This document shows positions 1 through 9,122 of a DNA stretch of 64,000 nt, piece by piece. This stretch comes from Burkholderiales bacterium. Lineage in GTDB: Bacteria > Pseudomonadota > Gammaproteobacteria > Burkholderiales > Thiobacteraceae. Numbering within the stretch: the first letter of the stretch is position 1; every line of letters starts with the position of its first letter. The stretch is from assembly GCA_023511995.1 (NCBI GenBank), contig JAIMAL010000007.1:50606-114605 (forward strand), read 5' to 3'. The notes beneath the pieces are model-generated. The model was not told the origin of the DNA and searched no databases. It saw nothing but the letters and a program-made list of their open reading frames with translations. Made by a program: the position numbers and the translations under genes.

Positions 1-55
1 GGGGCCGGCGGTCTTGCCCGGGCTTCACCTGCCGCCGTTTTCCTGGGAAGTCGCG

Positions 56-1063
56 ATGAAATACGACGTCTGCGTGGTGGGACCCCGCACCCTCCTGGGG
101 GAAACCCTGCTGGAAATCCTGGAGGAGCGCGCCTTCCCGGTGGGGGCGCTCCATCTTCTCGATAGCGGCGAGGAAGTGGGGGAGACCGTAACCTTCGCCG
201 GCCGTGACCACACGGTGCGCGAGGTGGCCGATTTCGACTTCGCGGCAGCGCCCCTGGTTTTCTTCTGCGGCGGGCCGGCGCAAACCTTGGAGCAGGTACC
301 GCGGGCAAACCGCGCCGGCTGCCGCATCATCGATGCAAGCGGCGCCCTGGCGGAGGATCCCGAGGTGCCGCTGGTGGTGCCCGAGGTGAACCCCGACGCC
401 CTCCATCAGGGCCGCCTCTTCGCCAGCCCCAGCGCCGCGGCGGTGCTCGCGGCCGCCACCCTCAAGCCCCTCGTCGATCCCTTCGGCTTGACAGTGGTCC
501 GGCTGGTGAGCCTGGAGCCGGTTTCCGGAACCGGACGCGCCGCGGTGGAGGAGCTCGCCCGCCAGTCCATGGCGCTTTTCAATCAGACGACCGTGCAGGC
601 CGAGGTGTATCCGAAACAGATCGCCTTCAATCTGCTGCCGCAGATCGGCGCGCCGGATGATTCCGGCTACAGCAGCGCGGAGCGCACCCTGATCGCGCAG
701 CTCAAGCGTCTGCTCGGGCTGCCGGGCGTGAGCCTGGAGGCGACCTGCGTGCGTGTGCCGGTGTTTTTCGGCCAGGCTCTGGTGGTCCAGGCCGATACCC
801 AACGACCCGTGAGCCGGGAGGCGGTTCAGCGTCTGTTCGACGTGGCCCCGGGTGTGGTGCTCTACGACCGGCCGGAGGCGGGTGGCTGGCCCACGCCGGT
901 CATGGAGGCTGCCACCAACGACCCGATTTTCATCGGTCGGGTGCGCGCATCGGCGGAAAATGCTAAAGGAATCACCTTTTGGGCCGTAGTTGACAACATG
1001 CGCAAAGGCGGGGCGCTCAATTGCGTGCAGATTGCCGAAAAGTTAATCGGGAATTCCCGCTGA
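56..1063 (+). CDS. usg: Aspartate-semialdehyde dehydrogenase-like protein without catalytic Cys (Usg type)
   Basis: The 335-residue protein has the ASADH fold signature: an N-terminal nucleotide-binding start (KYDVCVVGPRTLLGETLLE) and a dimerisation-domain end (VDNMRKGGALNCVQIAEKL). In true ASADH an Asn-Cys-Thr type motif carries the catalytic Cys; here the matching stretch reads FASPSAAAVLAAATLKPL and has no Cys. This is how E. coli Usg-1 differs from Asd, and usg next to fimV and truA is a common proteobacterial order. Dehydrogenase activity is therefore unlikely and the true role is unknown. I chose the ATG at 56 because GGGAAG lies 6-7 bases upstream and the protein aligns with the family start there; the longer reading frame from 14 has no support. 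Confidence 0.85.
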   Translation: MKYDVCVVGPRTLLGETLLEILEERAFPVGALHLLDSGEEVGETVTFAGRDHTVREVADFDFAAAPLVFFCGGPAQTLEQVPRANRAGCRIIDASGALAEDPEVPLVVPEVNPDALHQGRLFASPSAAAVLAAATLKPLVDPFGLTVVRLVSLEPVSGTGRAAVEELARQSMALFNQTTVQAEVYPKQIAFNLLPQIGAPDDSGYSSAERTLIAQLKRLLGLPGVSLEATCVRVPVFFGQALVVQADTQRPVSREAVQRLFDVAPGVVLYDRPEAGGWPTPVMEAATNDPIFIGRVRASAENAKGITFWAVVDNMRKGGALNCVQIAEKLIGNSR

Positions 1064-1144
1064 CTTAACATGCCGGATCAGCTTGCATCGATAACTATTT
1101 GATGTTACCGTGCTTAGCCTGGCCAGGACATTCATGAGGGTGGC

Positions 1145-4090
1145 ATGAAACCTAAACAGACTCTGAAGCGTTGGCTGATTGCGGGTGCGCTTTTTGCCAT
1201 GCCCTGGGCCTCTTTTGCTGCGGGGCTGGGCAACATCACCGTGATTTCGGCTCTGGGCCAGCCCCTGCGCGCCGAGATCGACCTCATTGCCGTGCCCAAG
1301 GACGAGGTGGACCTCCTCGTGCCCCGGATCGCGCCGGCGGAAGAATACCGCCGCGCGGGTCTGGAGCGGCCGGAGGGGGCGGGGGCGTTGCGGCTCGCGG
1401 TGGAGAAGCGCCCCAACGGCCAGCCCTACCTCAAGGTCACCTCGACGCAACCCATCAACGAGCCCTTCCTGCAGCTCCTCATCCAGTTGGACTGGCCCGG
1501 CGGCCGCATTTTCCGCGGCTACACCGTTCTCCTCGACCCGCCGGGTCTGCAGGAGCGTCCCGCTGTGGCCACGGTGACGCCACCCATCCCGGCCGCGGCA
1601 CCCGTGGCGCGTGAGGCGGCTGCTGCCCCGGTGGCTGCGCCCAAGCCCGAGCCTGCCGCCGTGGCGGAAAAGCCTTCCCGCAGGAAGGCCGCGGCGCGGG
1701 CGCCGGAGCCGAAACCCGCGCCAGCCAAACCCGAAGTCCTGGTCAAGGCCGTGCCCCCCGCGCCCTTGACACCCGCAGAGCAGACCTTCCCCCACTTCGA
1801 GGGTGAGCGGGAAGTCACACCTTCCGCCACGCCGGCACCGGCGGCGGTGGCGCCCGTGGCGGAGCAGAAGACCTACCGGGTCAAGCCGGGGGACACCCTG
1901 GCGAAAATCGCCCAAAGCGTGAAGCCGGAGGGGGTGAGCCTGGAGCAGATGCTGGTTGCCCTCTTCGAGGCGAACCGCCAGGCCTTCGAGGGCAACAACA
2001 TGAATCGCCTGCGCAGCGGCCAGATCCTGCGCGTGCCCGCGGCGGAGGAGGCGACCGCCGTCAGCCGCACTGAGGCGGCACGCCAGGTCAAGGCCCACGC
2101 CGCCGATTGGAATGCCTACCGGCAGAAGCTGGCGGCCGCGGCGGTGAGCCAGCCGGCGGAGTCCGGCCAGGAGGCAAGCGGCAGGATCACCACCAAGGTG
2201 GAGGAAAAGGCGCCCGAGGCCAAGGAGCCCAAGGACGTGCTCAAACTGTCCCAAGGTGAAGTCCCGCCCGGCAAGGGTGCGGTAGGCGCCAAGGGATCGG
2301 CGGAGGGCAAGGCGCTGCAGGACAAGCTCAATGCGGCGCTGGAAGAAGCCGCGGCAAAGGAAAAGGCCCTCAAGGAGGCCAACTCCCGCATTGCCGAGCT
2401 GGAGAAGAACATCCAGGACATGAAACGCCTGCTGGAAGCCCAGAACCAGCAACTCGCCGAACTGCAGAAGCTCGCCGCCGCCTCCAAGGCGCAGGCTGCG
2501 GCGCCGGTGAAGGCCCCCGAGCTGAAGGCACCTGAAATGAAGCCCGCGGAAGAGGCGGCCAAGCCCCAGGAGGCGGCCAAGGCGCCCGAGCCGAAGCCCC
2601 TGGAGGCGCCCAAGGCTGCCGAGGAAAAACCCGCGGAAAAAGCGGCGCAGGCCCCGGCGGCGAAGCCCGCTGCCCCGCCCAAACCTGCGCCGGCGAAGAA
2701 ACCGGTGGTGGAGCCGGTGCCCGAGCCTTCCTTCATGGAAGAGCTGCTGGGCAATCCCGTCTATGTCGCCGGCGGCGGCGCGGTCCTCATCGGTGGGCTG
2801 CTTGCCGCCCTGTGGGCCGTGGGCCGGCGGCGCAAAAAAGCGCTGGCAAGCTTCGAAGACTCCATCATGACGGGGGGCGACCTCAAGGCCAACACCGTCT
2901 TCGGCAACACGGGTGGGGGTCAGATCGACACCGGCGATACCTCCTTCCTCACCGACTTCAGCCAGGGTGGCATGGGGGCCATCGACACCCACGACGTGGA
3001 TCCCATTGCCGAAGCCGAGGTGTACATGGCCTACGGCCGGGATGCGCAGGCGGAGGAAATCCTCAAGGAAGCCCTCAACAAGGACCCCAACCGCCATGAT
3101 GTCCAGCTCAAACTGCTGGAGATTTACGCCGGTCGCAGGAACAAGGAAGCCTTCGAGACCGTCGCCACCGAGCTCTATGCCGCGACCGGCGGGCAGGGTC
3201 CCATCTGGGAGAAGGCCGCGGAGCTGGGACGGGGGCTCGACCCGGACAATCCCCTCTACGCCGGTGGTGGCGCCTCCGCCGCGCCGGTCGCTGCCGGGGC
3301 TGCCGCCGCGGCGGGGGCTGCCGCGGGAGCAGCGGCAGCCGCTGCCAGGACGCCCAGCGTGGACGTCACCCTGGACCTTGAGGACGAAAGCGGCGTGCCC
3401 CTGGACCAGGCGACGGTCCCCAGTGGCCTGGATACCGAAGTGCCGCTGGAATTCGATCTCGACACCATTGCGCCGGCCGCTCCCGCTCTCCAAGAGGCGG
3501 CCGGGGAAGGGGAAAAGCCCGAGGCGGCTGCGGCAGCGGAAGGCACCCTGGAGTTCGACCTTAACACCATCATCCCCAAGGCGGTGGAGAAACAGGAAGG
3601 CGCCAGCACCACCGAAGCCCCCCTCTCCCTGGAGCTCCCCGAACTTTCTCTGGTGACGGAGAGCCAGCCGCAGCCCGGTGAAGGGGAGCCGGCGAAGCCC
3701 GCCGGGACCACCGAGGGGCTGGATTTCCACTTCGAGATCGAGACCCCCAGCGAACCCACTCCCGCTGCCGCGCCCCCGGTGGCGGAGTCAGCCGAAGCCC
3801 TCATGCCGGAGCTGGATCTCTCCGGCATCGAATTGGAGATGCCGGGGGAGATGACCCGGGAGCTTGCCGCGGCGCCCGAAGGGCCCGCCACCGTCCCGCT
3901 GGAGGAGGCGCCCACCGTGGCCGGCCAGCCCGATGCCTGGGAGGAAGCCTCCACCAAGCTCGACCTCGCCCGCGCCTACCTGGAAATGGGCGACAAGGAA
4001 GGGGCCCGGGAAATCCTGGAGGAAGTGGTGCAGGAAGGCGGCCCCGAACAGCAGGCTGACGCCAGGAAACTTCTCGCCACTTTGGCGTAA
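1145..4090 (+). CDS. fimV: FimV-type pilus assembly/polar hub protein
   Basis: A 981-residue inner-membrane protein. It has a signal peptide (about residues 1-26, ending SFAAG), the conserved FimV N-terminal domain (GNITVISALGQPLRAEIDL), a LysM peptidoglycan-binding domain (about 240-300, TYRVKPGDTLAKIAQ), a coiled coil (about 390-445) inside a long Ala/Pro/Lys/Glu-rich linker, one membrane span (about 540-560, followed by GRRRKK), and an acidic cytoplasmic tail. A FimV C-terminal TPR-like repeat closes it (LDLARAYLEMGDKEGAREIL). In pseudomonads FimV localises type IV pilus and signalling proteins to the pole and raises cAMP; a similar role here is inference. It lies 81 bp after usg and a strong hairpin follows its stop. 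Confidence 0.95.
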   Translation: MKPKQTLKRWLIAGALFAMPWASFAAGLGNITVISALGQPLRAEIDLIAVPKDEVDLLVPRIAPAEEYRRAGLERPEGAGALRLAVEKRPNGQPYLKVTSTQPINEPFLQLLIQLDWPGGRIFRGYTVLLDPPGLQERPAVATVTPPIPAAAPVAREAAAAPVAAPKPEPAAVAEKPSRRKAAARAPEPKPAPAKPEVLVKAVPPAPLTPAEQTFPHFEGEREVTPSATPAPAAVAPVAEQKTYRVKPGDTLAKIAQSVKPEGVSLEQMLVALFEANRQAFEGNNMNRLRSGQILRVPAAEEATAVSRTEAARQVKAHAADWNAYRQKLAAAAVSQPAESGQEASGRITTKVEEKAPEAKEPKDVLKLSQGEVPPGKGAVGAKGSAEGKALQDKLNAALEEAAAKEKALKEANSRIAELEKNIQDMKRLLEAQNQQLAELQKLAAASKAQAAAPVKAPELKAPEMKPAEEAAKPQEAAKAPEPKPLEAPKAAEEKPAEKAAQAPAAKPAAPPKPAPAKKPVVEPVPEPSFMEELLGNPVYVAGGGAVLIGGLLAALWAVGRRRKKALASFEDSIMTGGDLKANTVFGNTGGGQIDTGDTSFLTDFSQGGMGAIDTHDVDPIAEAEVYMAYGRDAQAEEILKEALNKDPNRHDVQLKLLEIYAGRRNKEAFETVATELYAATGGQGPIWEKAAELGRGLDPDNPLYAGGGASAAPVAAGAAAAAGAAAGAAAAAARTPSVDVTLDLEDESGVPLDQATVPSGLDTEVPLEFDLDTIAPAAPALQEAAGEGEKPEAAAAAEGTLEFDLNTIIPKAVEKQEGASTTEAPLSLELPELSLVTESQPQPGEGEPAKPAGTTEGLDFHFEIETPSEPTPAAAPPVAESAEALMPELDLSGIELEMPGEMTRELAAAPEGPATVPLEEAPTVAGQPDAWEEASTKLDLARAYLEMGDKEGAREILEEVVQEGGPEQQADARKLLATLA

Positions 4091-4105
4091 ACTCCTCATC
4101 TCTCA

Positions 4106-4140
4106 CCCCCCGGGGAAGCCAGCGGCTTCCCCGAGGGGGG
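4106..4140 (+). terminator. Strong stem-loop after fimV, no U-tract
   Basis: GGGGAAGCC (4112-4120) and GGCTTCCCC (4124-4132) pair perfectly around the loop AGC, and flanking runs of six C (4106-4111) and six G (4135-4140) extend the stem across a two-base bulge. No T-run follows, so it may be a Rho-dependent end, an mRNA-stabilising structure or a translational block for the next gene rather than a classical intrinsic terminator. Confidence 0.55.
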
Positions 4141-4173
4141 CCGTTGGGCCCCTCCGGGCCGTTGGTTGAGTCC

Positions 4174-4785
4174 GTGTTGAATCCCGCCACCCTCTTGGGA
4201 CTTTGGCTTGCCTTCATCATCGCCCTGCCGGTGATGGGGCCGCCTGCCCTGCTGCTGGCTACCCTCATGGGCGCGGTGGCGCTTTTTCGCGCCGCAGTGC
4301 GTCGCCGCTTCCTCCACCTGCTGCGCCGTACCCGGCTGCTCCTCCTCCTTTTGCTCCTCGCCCATGCCTGGACCACCCCCGGCGAGCCCCTCGGCCCCCA
4401 TCTGCCCAGCGGGGAGGGGCTCTACAGCGGCTTCCTCTATGCCCTTCGTTTGCTCCTCATGCTGATAAGCCTCGCCTGGCTGCTTGACCGGCTCAGCCAG
4501 GCGGAGCTGCTAGGCGGGCTTTATCTCCTCCTGCGGCCCTTGGGCCGCCTTGGGCTTCCCGTGGAGCGTTTCGTGGTGCGGCTTGCCCTGGTGCTGGGCG
4601 ATGGCAGCCCCCGTGCCGTCCCCCTGAAGCCGCAAACCCTGCTGGGAGAGCTAAAGCAGCCGGCCCCGGCAGGGGCCGGCGAGGTGGTCGTCGATCTGCC
4701 CCCCTTCGGCTGGCGGGATGGGGTGGCGGGGATGGCGGCCGGGCTCCTTTTGCTGCTGATCCTGGCGGCGCAGGCGCATCCATGA
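4174..4785 (+). CDS. EcfT/CbiQ-like membrane protein (orphan)
   Basis: About 203 residues, very Leu-rich, with roughly five to six predicted membrane spans: near the start, after ALPVMGPPALL, at RTRLLLLLLLLAHAW, at LRLLLMLISLAWLLDR, and at the C-terminus (GMAAGLLLLLILAAQA). The layout and position between fimV and truA resemble the CbiQ/EcfT-like proteins of many betaproteobacteria. EcfT normally couples S-components to ECF ATPases, but no such partners are nearby, so the function is unknown. The start is uncertain: GTG at 4174, TTG at 4177 or TTG at 4144 are possible and none has a good ribosome-binding site. Its stop overlaps the truA start (ATGA). Confidence 0.6.
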   Translation: MLNPATLLGLWLAFIIALPVMGPPALLLATLMGAVALFRAAVRRRFLHLLRRTRLLLLLLLLAHAWTTPGEPLGPHLPSGEGLYSGFLYALRLLLMLISLAWLLDRLSQAELLGGLYLLLRPLGRLGLPVERFVVRLALVLGDGSPRAVPLKPQTLLGELKQPAPAGAGEVVVDLPPFGWRDGVAGMAAGLLLLLILAAQAHP

Positions 4786-5582
4786 CGGCCAGCCCGCAGC
4801 GCATCGCCATCGGCGTGGAATACGATGGCAGCCGCTTCTGCGGCTGGCAGACCCAGCCCACCGGCTGCGCCGTGCAGGATGTGCTGGCGGAGGCCGTGGG
4901 GCGCATCGCAGGCCATCCGGTGCGGCTGGTGGCGGCGGGTCGGACCGATAGCGGGGTGCATGCGGTGGCCCAGGTGGTGCATTTCGACACCCACGCCCTG
5001 CGGCCGGCCACCGCCTGGGTGCGGGGCGTGAACGCGCTCCTGCCCCCCAGTGTGAGTGTGCTGTGGGCAAGCCCGGTGGATGGCCGCTTCCACGCCCGCT
5101 TTTCCGCGCGTGCCCGGCGTTACCGTTATCTGCTCCTCAACCGGCCGACCCGGCCCGGTTTGCTGGCCGGCCGCGTCGGCTGGTGCCATGCACCGCTGGA
5201 TGTGGAGGCCATGCGTAGCGGGGCGGCGCTCCTTGTGGGGGAGCACGATTTCAGCGCCTTCCGTGCCGCCGAATGCCAGGCGAAAAGCCCGGTGCGCCAC
5301 CTCATGCGGCTGGAGGTCACGCGGCAGGGAGAATTGGTGGTCCTGGACTTCGTCGCCAATGCTTTCCTGCACCACATGGTGCGCAACATCGTCGGTTGTC
5401 TGGTTTACGTGGGCAGGGGAAAATATCCCCCCGGCTGGATCGCGGAGCTTTTGGCCGGGCGCGACCGCACCCATGCCGCGCCCACCTACGCCGCCGATGG
5501 CCTCTATTTCACCGGCGCCGATTACGGGCCGGAGTGGGGCCTGCCGCCAAGCCCTGAACCTGCGCTGCCCCTGCCCGGCTGA
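4782..5582 (+). CDS. truA: tRNA pseudouridine(38-40) synthase TruA
   Basis: 266 residues, the usual length. It isomerises uridines 38-40 in the anticodon arm of tRNAs. The catalytic motif GRTDSGVHA is present with the nucleophilic Asp at residue 56, and the family features [16 protein letters not shown] and [13 protein letters not shown] follow. The start overlaps the preceding gene by ATGA, suggesting translational coupling; trpF starts 7 bp after the stop, as in many proteobacteria. Confidence 0.97.
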   Translation: MTASPQRIAIGVEYDGSRFCGWQTQPTGCAVQDVLAEAVGRIAGHPVRLVAAGRTDSGVHAVAQVVHFDTHALRPATAWVRGVNALLPPSVSVLWASPVDGRFHARFSARARRYRYLLLNRPTRPGLLAGRVGWCHAPLDVEAMRSGAALLVGEHDFSAFRAAECQAKSPVRHLMRLEVTRQGELVVLDFVANAFLHHMVRNIVGCLVYVGRGKYPPGWIAELLAGRDRTHAAPTYAADGLYFTGADYGPEWGLPPSPEPALPLPG

Positions 5583-5589
5583 GAGCCCG

Positions 5590-6213
5590 ATGCCCGTACG
5601 CGTCAAAATCTGCGGCGTAACCCGCGTCGAGGATGCCTTGGCGGCCGCCCACGCCGGCGCCGACGCCATCGGCCTCGTCTTCTATGAAAAAAGCCCGCGT
5701 CACGTGAGCCTGGAGGCGGCGCGGGCCATTCTTGCCCGCCTTCCCCCCTTTGTCACCAGTGTGGGGCTGTTCGTCGATGCCGCCCCGGAAGCGGTGCGGG
5801 CCGTGCTGGCCGCGCTGCCCCTCGATCTTTTGCAATTCCATGGCGAAGAGCCGCCGGAGTACTGCCGCGCCTTCGGCCGGCCCTACATCAAGGCGGTGCG
5901 GGTGCGGCCGGGGGTCGATCTGGTAGAATGGGCGGCCCGCTTCGCCGACAGCCGGGGGCTTCTGCTGGATGCCTACGTCGAGGGCACCCCGGGGGGGACC
6001 GGGCGCGTTTTCGACTGGTCCCTGATCCCCCGGGATCTGCCCCTGCCCATCGTGCTTTCCGGGGGACTTGCCGCCGACAACGTGGAGGAGGCTATCCGCC
6101 GCGTGCGGCCCTGGGCGGTGGATGTATCGAGCGGCGTGGAGGCGGCGAAGGGAATCAAGGACGCGGCCAGGATCGCTGCGTTCATGCGAGGAGTGCGCAA
6201 TGCAGATGTATGA
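5590..6213 (+). CDS. trpF: Phosphoribosylanthranilate isomerase
   Basis: 207-residue (beta/alpha)8 enzyme that converts N-(5'-phosphoribosyl)anthranilate to CdRP in tryptophan synthesis. It begins with the family signature [10 protein letters not shown], whose Cys is the catalytic base, and shows [19 protein letters not shown] and [11 protein letters not shown] for phosphate binding, then VDVSSGVE. It runs into trpB with a 14-base overlap, so trpF, trpB and trpA are probably one transcript. The other trp genes (E, G, D, C) are not in the window. Confidence 0.97.
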   Translation: MPVRVKICGVTRVEDALAAAHAGADAIGLVFYEKSPRHVSLEAARAILARLPPFVTSVGLFVDAAPEAVRAVLAALPLDLLQFHGEEPPEYCRAFGRPYIKAVRVRPGVDLVEWAARFADSRGLLLDAYVEGTPGGTGRVFDWSLIPRDLPLPIVLSGGLAADNVEEAIRRVRPWAVDVSSGVEAAKGIKDAARIAAFMRGVRNADV

Positions 6214-7399
6214 CCTGCCGGACGAACGGGGTCATTTCGGGCCTTACGGTGGCATTTTCGTCGCCGAGACCTTGATGGAGGCGCTGCAGGAGCTCAAGGA
6301 GGCCTACGAGCGCTACCGTTTCGACCCCGACTTCCAAGCCGAATTCACCCGCGATCTCAAGCACTACGTGGGCCGGGCCACGCCCATCTACTACGCCCAG
6401 CGCCTGAGCGATCACCTGGGTGGCGCGCGCATTTTCCTCAAGCGGGAAGACCTCAACCACACCGGAGCGCACAAGATCAACAACACCGTCGGCCAGGCGC
6501 TGCTCGCCAAGCGTATGGGCAAGCGGCGGGTGATCGCCGAGACCGGCGCCGGCCAGCACGGCGTGGCTACCGCCACGGTGGCGGCGCGAATGGGGATGGA
6601 ATGTGTGGTGTACATGGGGGCGGAGGACGTCAAGCGGCAGGCGCCCAACGTGTTTCGTATGAAAATGCTGGGTGCCACGGTGGTGCCGGTGGAATCCGGT
6701 TCCCGCACCCTGAAGGATGCCCTCAACGAGGCCATGCGGGATTGGGTGACCCATGTGGATACCACCTTCTACATCATCGGCACCGTGGCCGGGCCCCATC
6801 CCTATCCCATGATGGTACGGGACTTCCAGGCGGTGATCGGCCATGAGGCCCATGCCCAGATGCAGGCGCTCATCGGCCGCCAGCCGGACGCGGTGATTGC
6901 CTGCGTGGGCGGCGGCTCCAATGCCATGGGCATTTTCTACCGCTACATTGCCGAAGAAAACGTGCGCCTCATCGGTGTGGAGGCCGGTGGCCTGGGTCTC
7001 GACACCGGCCGCCACGCGGCGCCCCTTTCCGCGGGCCGGCCGGGGGTACTCCATGGCAACCGCACCTATCTCATGCAGGATGCCAATGGGCAGATCATGG
7101 AAACCCATTCCATTTCGGCGGGGCTCGACTACCCCGGCGTGGGGCCGGAACATGCCTGGCTCAAGGACAGCGGCCGCGCCGAATACGTCACCGTCACCGA
7201 TCAGGAGGCGCTTGCCGCCTTCCACGACCTCTGCCGTTTCGAAGGCATCATCCCGGCCCTGGAATCCAGCCACGCCCTGGCCCATGCCATGAAAATCGCG
7301 CCCACCATGGACCGCGACGCGGTGCTGCTCGTCAATCTCTCCGGCCGCGGCGACAAGGACCTCAATACCGTCGCCGCCCTCTCCGGTATCAGCCTTTGA
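6200..7399 (+). CDS. trpB: Tryptophan synthase beta chain
   Basis: 399 residues. It condenses indole with serine using PLP. The PLP lysine is K92 in HTGAHKINN, the phosphate-binding loop GGGSNAMG is present, and [11 protein letters not shown] is conserved. The start at 6200 follows GAGGAG by 7 bases and lies inside the end of trpF; the upstream reading frame from 6068 is trpF sequence read in another frame. It forms the alpha2-beta2 complex with TrpA, encoded 14 bp downstream. Confidence 0.98.
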   Translation: MQMYDLPDERGHFGPYGGIFVAETLMEALQELKEAYERYRFDPDFQAEFTRDLKHYVGRATPIYYAQRLSDHLGGARIFLKREDLNHTGAHKINNTVGQALLAKRMGKRRVIAETGAGQHGVATATVAARMGMECVVYMGAEDVKRQAPNVFRMKMLGATVVPVESGSRTLKDALNEAMRDWVTHVDTTFYIIGTVAGPHPYPMMVRDFQAVIGHEAHAQMQALIGRQPDAVIACVGGGSNAMGIFYRYIAEENVRLIGVEAGGLGLDTGRHAAPLSAGRPGVLHGNRTYLMQDANGQIMETHSISAGLDYPGVGPEHAWLKDSGRAEYVTVTDQEALAAFHDLCRFEGIIPALESSHALAHAMKIAPTMDRDAVLLVNLSGRGDKDLNTVAALSGISL

Positions 7400-7413
7400 G
7401 TCGCGGAGCCGCC

Positions 7414-8229
7414 ATGTCCCGCATCGCCAGAACCTTCGCCTTGCTGCAGCAGCAGGAGCGCAAGGCGCTCATTCCCTTTATCACCGCCGGGGACCCCGAT
7501 CCGGCCGCGACCCCGGCCCTCATGCACACGCTGGTGCGTGCCGGGGCGGATATCGTCGAGCTGGGCGTGCCCTTCTCCGATCCCATGGCGGACGGACCCA
7601 TCATCCAGCGTTCGAGTGAACGGGCGCTCGCCCACGGCACGAGCCTCACACAGGTGCTGGAGCTTATCGCCGACTTCCGCCGCACGGACCCCGACACACC
7701 GGTGGTGCTGATGGGTTATGCCAATCCCATCGAGGCCATGGGGCATGCGCGGTTCGTGCGCCGGGCGCAGGAAGCGGGCGTGGATGGTGTGCTCACCGTG
7801 GATTATCCGCCGGAGGAGGCCGCCGGGTTCGCCGCGCTGCTCACCGACGCCGGCATCGATCCCATCTTCCTCCTGTCACCCACCAGCCGCGAGGAGCGGG
7901 TGCAGGCGGTGGCGCAGCTTGCCCGCGGTTTCGTCTATTACGTTTCCCTCAAAGGGGTGACCGGGGCGACCCATCTCGATCTTGCCGAGGTGCGGCAGAA
8001 GGTGACGGCGCTAAGACGGGTGATTGATCTGCCCATCGGCGTCGGTTTCGGCATCCGCGACGGGGCCACGGCGCGGGCGGTCGCGGAGTTTGCCGATGCC
8101 GTGGTGATCGGCAGCCGCATCGTGCAGGCGATGGAAGGCGTGCCCCGCGATGCCCTGGAGGATCGCGTGGCGCATCTTCTGCGGGAGATCCGCCAGGCGA
8201 TGGATGCGCCGGCCACCGTTGGCGCCTGA
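7414..8229 (+). CDS. trpA: Tryptophan synthase alpha chain
   Basis: 271 residues. It cleaves indole-3-glycerol phosphate and passes indole to TrpB. Catalytic Glu49 and Asp60 fall at the same numbers as in E. coli, within [15 protein letters not shown]. The phosphate loop region (GVGFGIRDG, then VVIGSRIV) is intact. The ATG at 7414 gives the standard N-terminus ([12 protein letters not shown]); an upstream TTG at 7396 is less likely. accD follows after 16 bp, a common betaproteobacterial order. Confidence 0.97.
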   Translation: MSRIARTFALLQQQERKALIPFITAGDPDPAATPALMHTLVRAGADIVELGVPFSDPMADGPIIQRSSERALAHGTSLTQVLELIADFRRTDPDTPVVLMGYANPIEAMGHARFVRRAQEAGVDGVLTVDYPPEEAAGFAALLTDAGIDPIFLLSPTSREERVQAVAQLARGFVYYVSLKGVTGATHLDLAEVRQKVTALRRVIDLPIGVGFGIRDGATARAVAEFADAVVIGSRIVQAMEGVPRDALEDRVAHLLREIRQAMDAPATVGA

Positions 8230-8245
8230 CAGACGAGGAGAGGCC

Positions 8246-9115
8246 ATGAGCTGGTTTCAAAAACTGCTGCCGCCCAAGATCAAGCGCAAGGTGGAGGGCA
8301 ACAACAAAAAGGCGGTGCCGGAGGGGCTGTGGAGCAAGTGTCCGTCCTGCGAAGCCGTGCTCTACCGCGCAGACCTGGAAAAGAATCTGCAGGTCTGTCC
8401 CAAATGCAATTTCCATCACCGGGTGGGTGCCCGCGACCGCCTCGACATGCTCCTCGACAAGGAGGGGCGCTACGAGATCGGCGCCGAGTGCCTGCCCCTC
8501 GATCCCCTGAAATTCAAGGACAGCAAACGTTACGCCGACCGCCTGAAGGAGGCCCAGCAGGAGACGGGGGAAACCGATGCCCTGGTGGTGATCGGCGGCA
8601 GCATCAAGTCGGTGCCGGTGGTGGCCGCCGCCTTCGAATTCCGTTTCATGGGGGGTTCCATGGGTTCGGTGGTGGGGGAGCGCTTTGTCCGCGCGGTGCA
8701 TGTCTGCTGCGAACAACGTCTGCCCCTGGTGAGTTTTGCCGCGAGCGGCGGGGCACGCATGCAGGAAGGGCTGTTCTCCCTCATGCAGATGGCGAAGACC
8801 GCGGCGGCGCTCACTGAGCTTGCCAAGGAAAGGCTGCCGTTCATTTCCGTGCTCACCGATCCCACCATGGGCGGGGTTTCGGCGAGTTTCGCCATGCTGG
8901 GCGATGTGATCATCGCCGAGCCGGGCGCCCTCATCGGCTTCGCCGGGCCGCGGGTGATCGAGCAGACGGTGCGGCAAACCCTGCCGGCGGGCTTCCAGCG
9001 CGCCGAGTTCCTCCTCGAACACGGCGGCATCGATCTCATCGTCGATCGGCGCCAGATGCGTGACCGGCTGGCCAATCTCCTCACCCTGCTCATGCGTCTG
9101 CCCACCACCGCCTGA
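8246..9115 (+). CDS. accD: Acetyl-CoA carboxylase, carboxyltransferase beta subunit
   Basis: 289 residues. With AccA it moves the carboxyl group from biotin to acetyl-CoA, the first step of fatty-acid synthesis. The N-terminal Cys4 zinc finger is complete (C32, C35, C51, C54), and the crotonase-fold core has [10 protein letters not shown] and [11 protein letters not shown]. The ATG at 8246 follows GAGGAGAGG. folC begins 7 bp downstream. Confidence 0.98.
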   Translation: MSWFQKLLPPKIKRKVEGNNKKAVPEGLWSKCPSCEAVLYRADLEKNLQVCPKCNFHHRVGARDRLDMLLDKEGRYEIGAECLPLDPLKFKDSKRYADRLKEAQQETGETDALVVIGGSIKSVPVVAAAFEFRFMGGSMGSVVGERFVRAVHVCCEQRLPLVSFAASGGARMQEGLFSLMQMAKTAAALTELAKERLPFISVLTDPTMGGVSASFAMLGDVIIAEPGALIGFAGPRVIEQTVRQTLPAGFQRAEFLLEHGGIDLIVDRRQMRDRLANLLTLLMRLPTTA

Positions 9116-9122
9116 GGTTTGC

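Noticed and set aside
1043..3730. 895-residue reading frame on the - strand
   Set aside because: It lies opposite fimV; its Gly/Arg/Leu-rich composition follows the GC bias of the antisense strand, it has no domains, and FimV is clearly coding.
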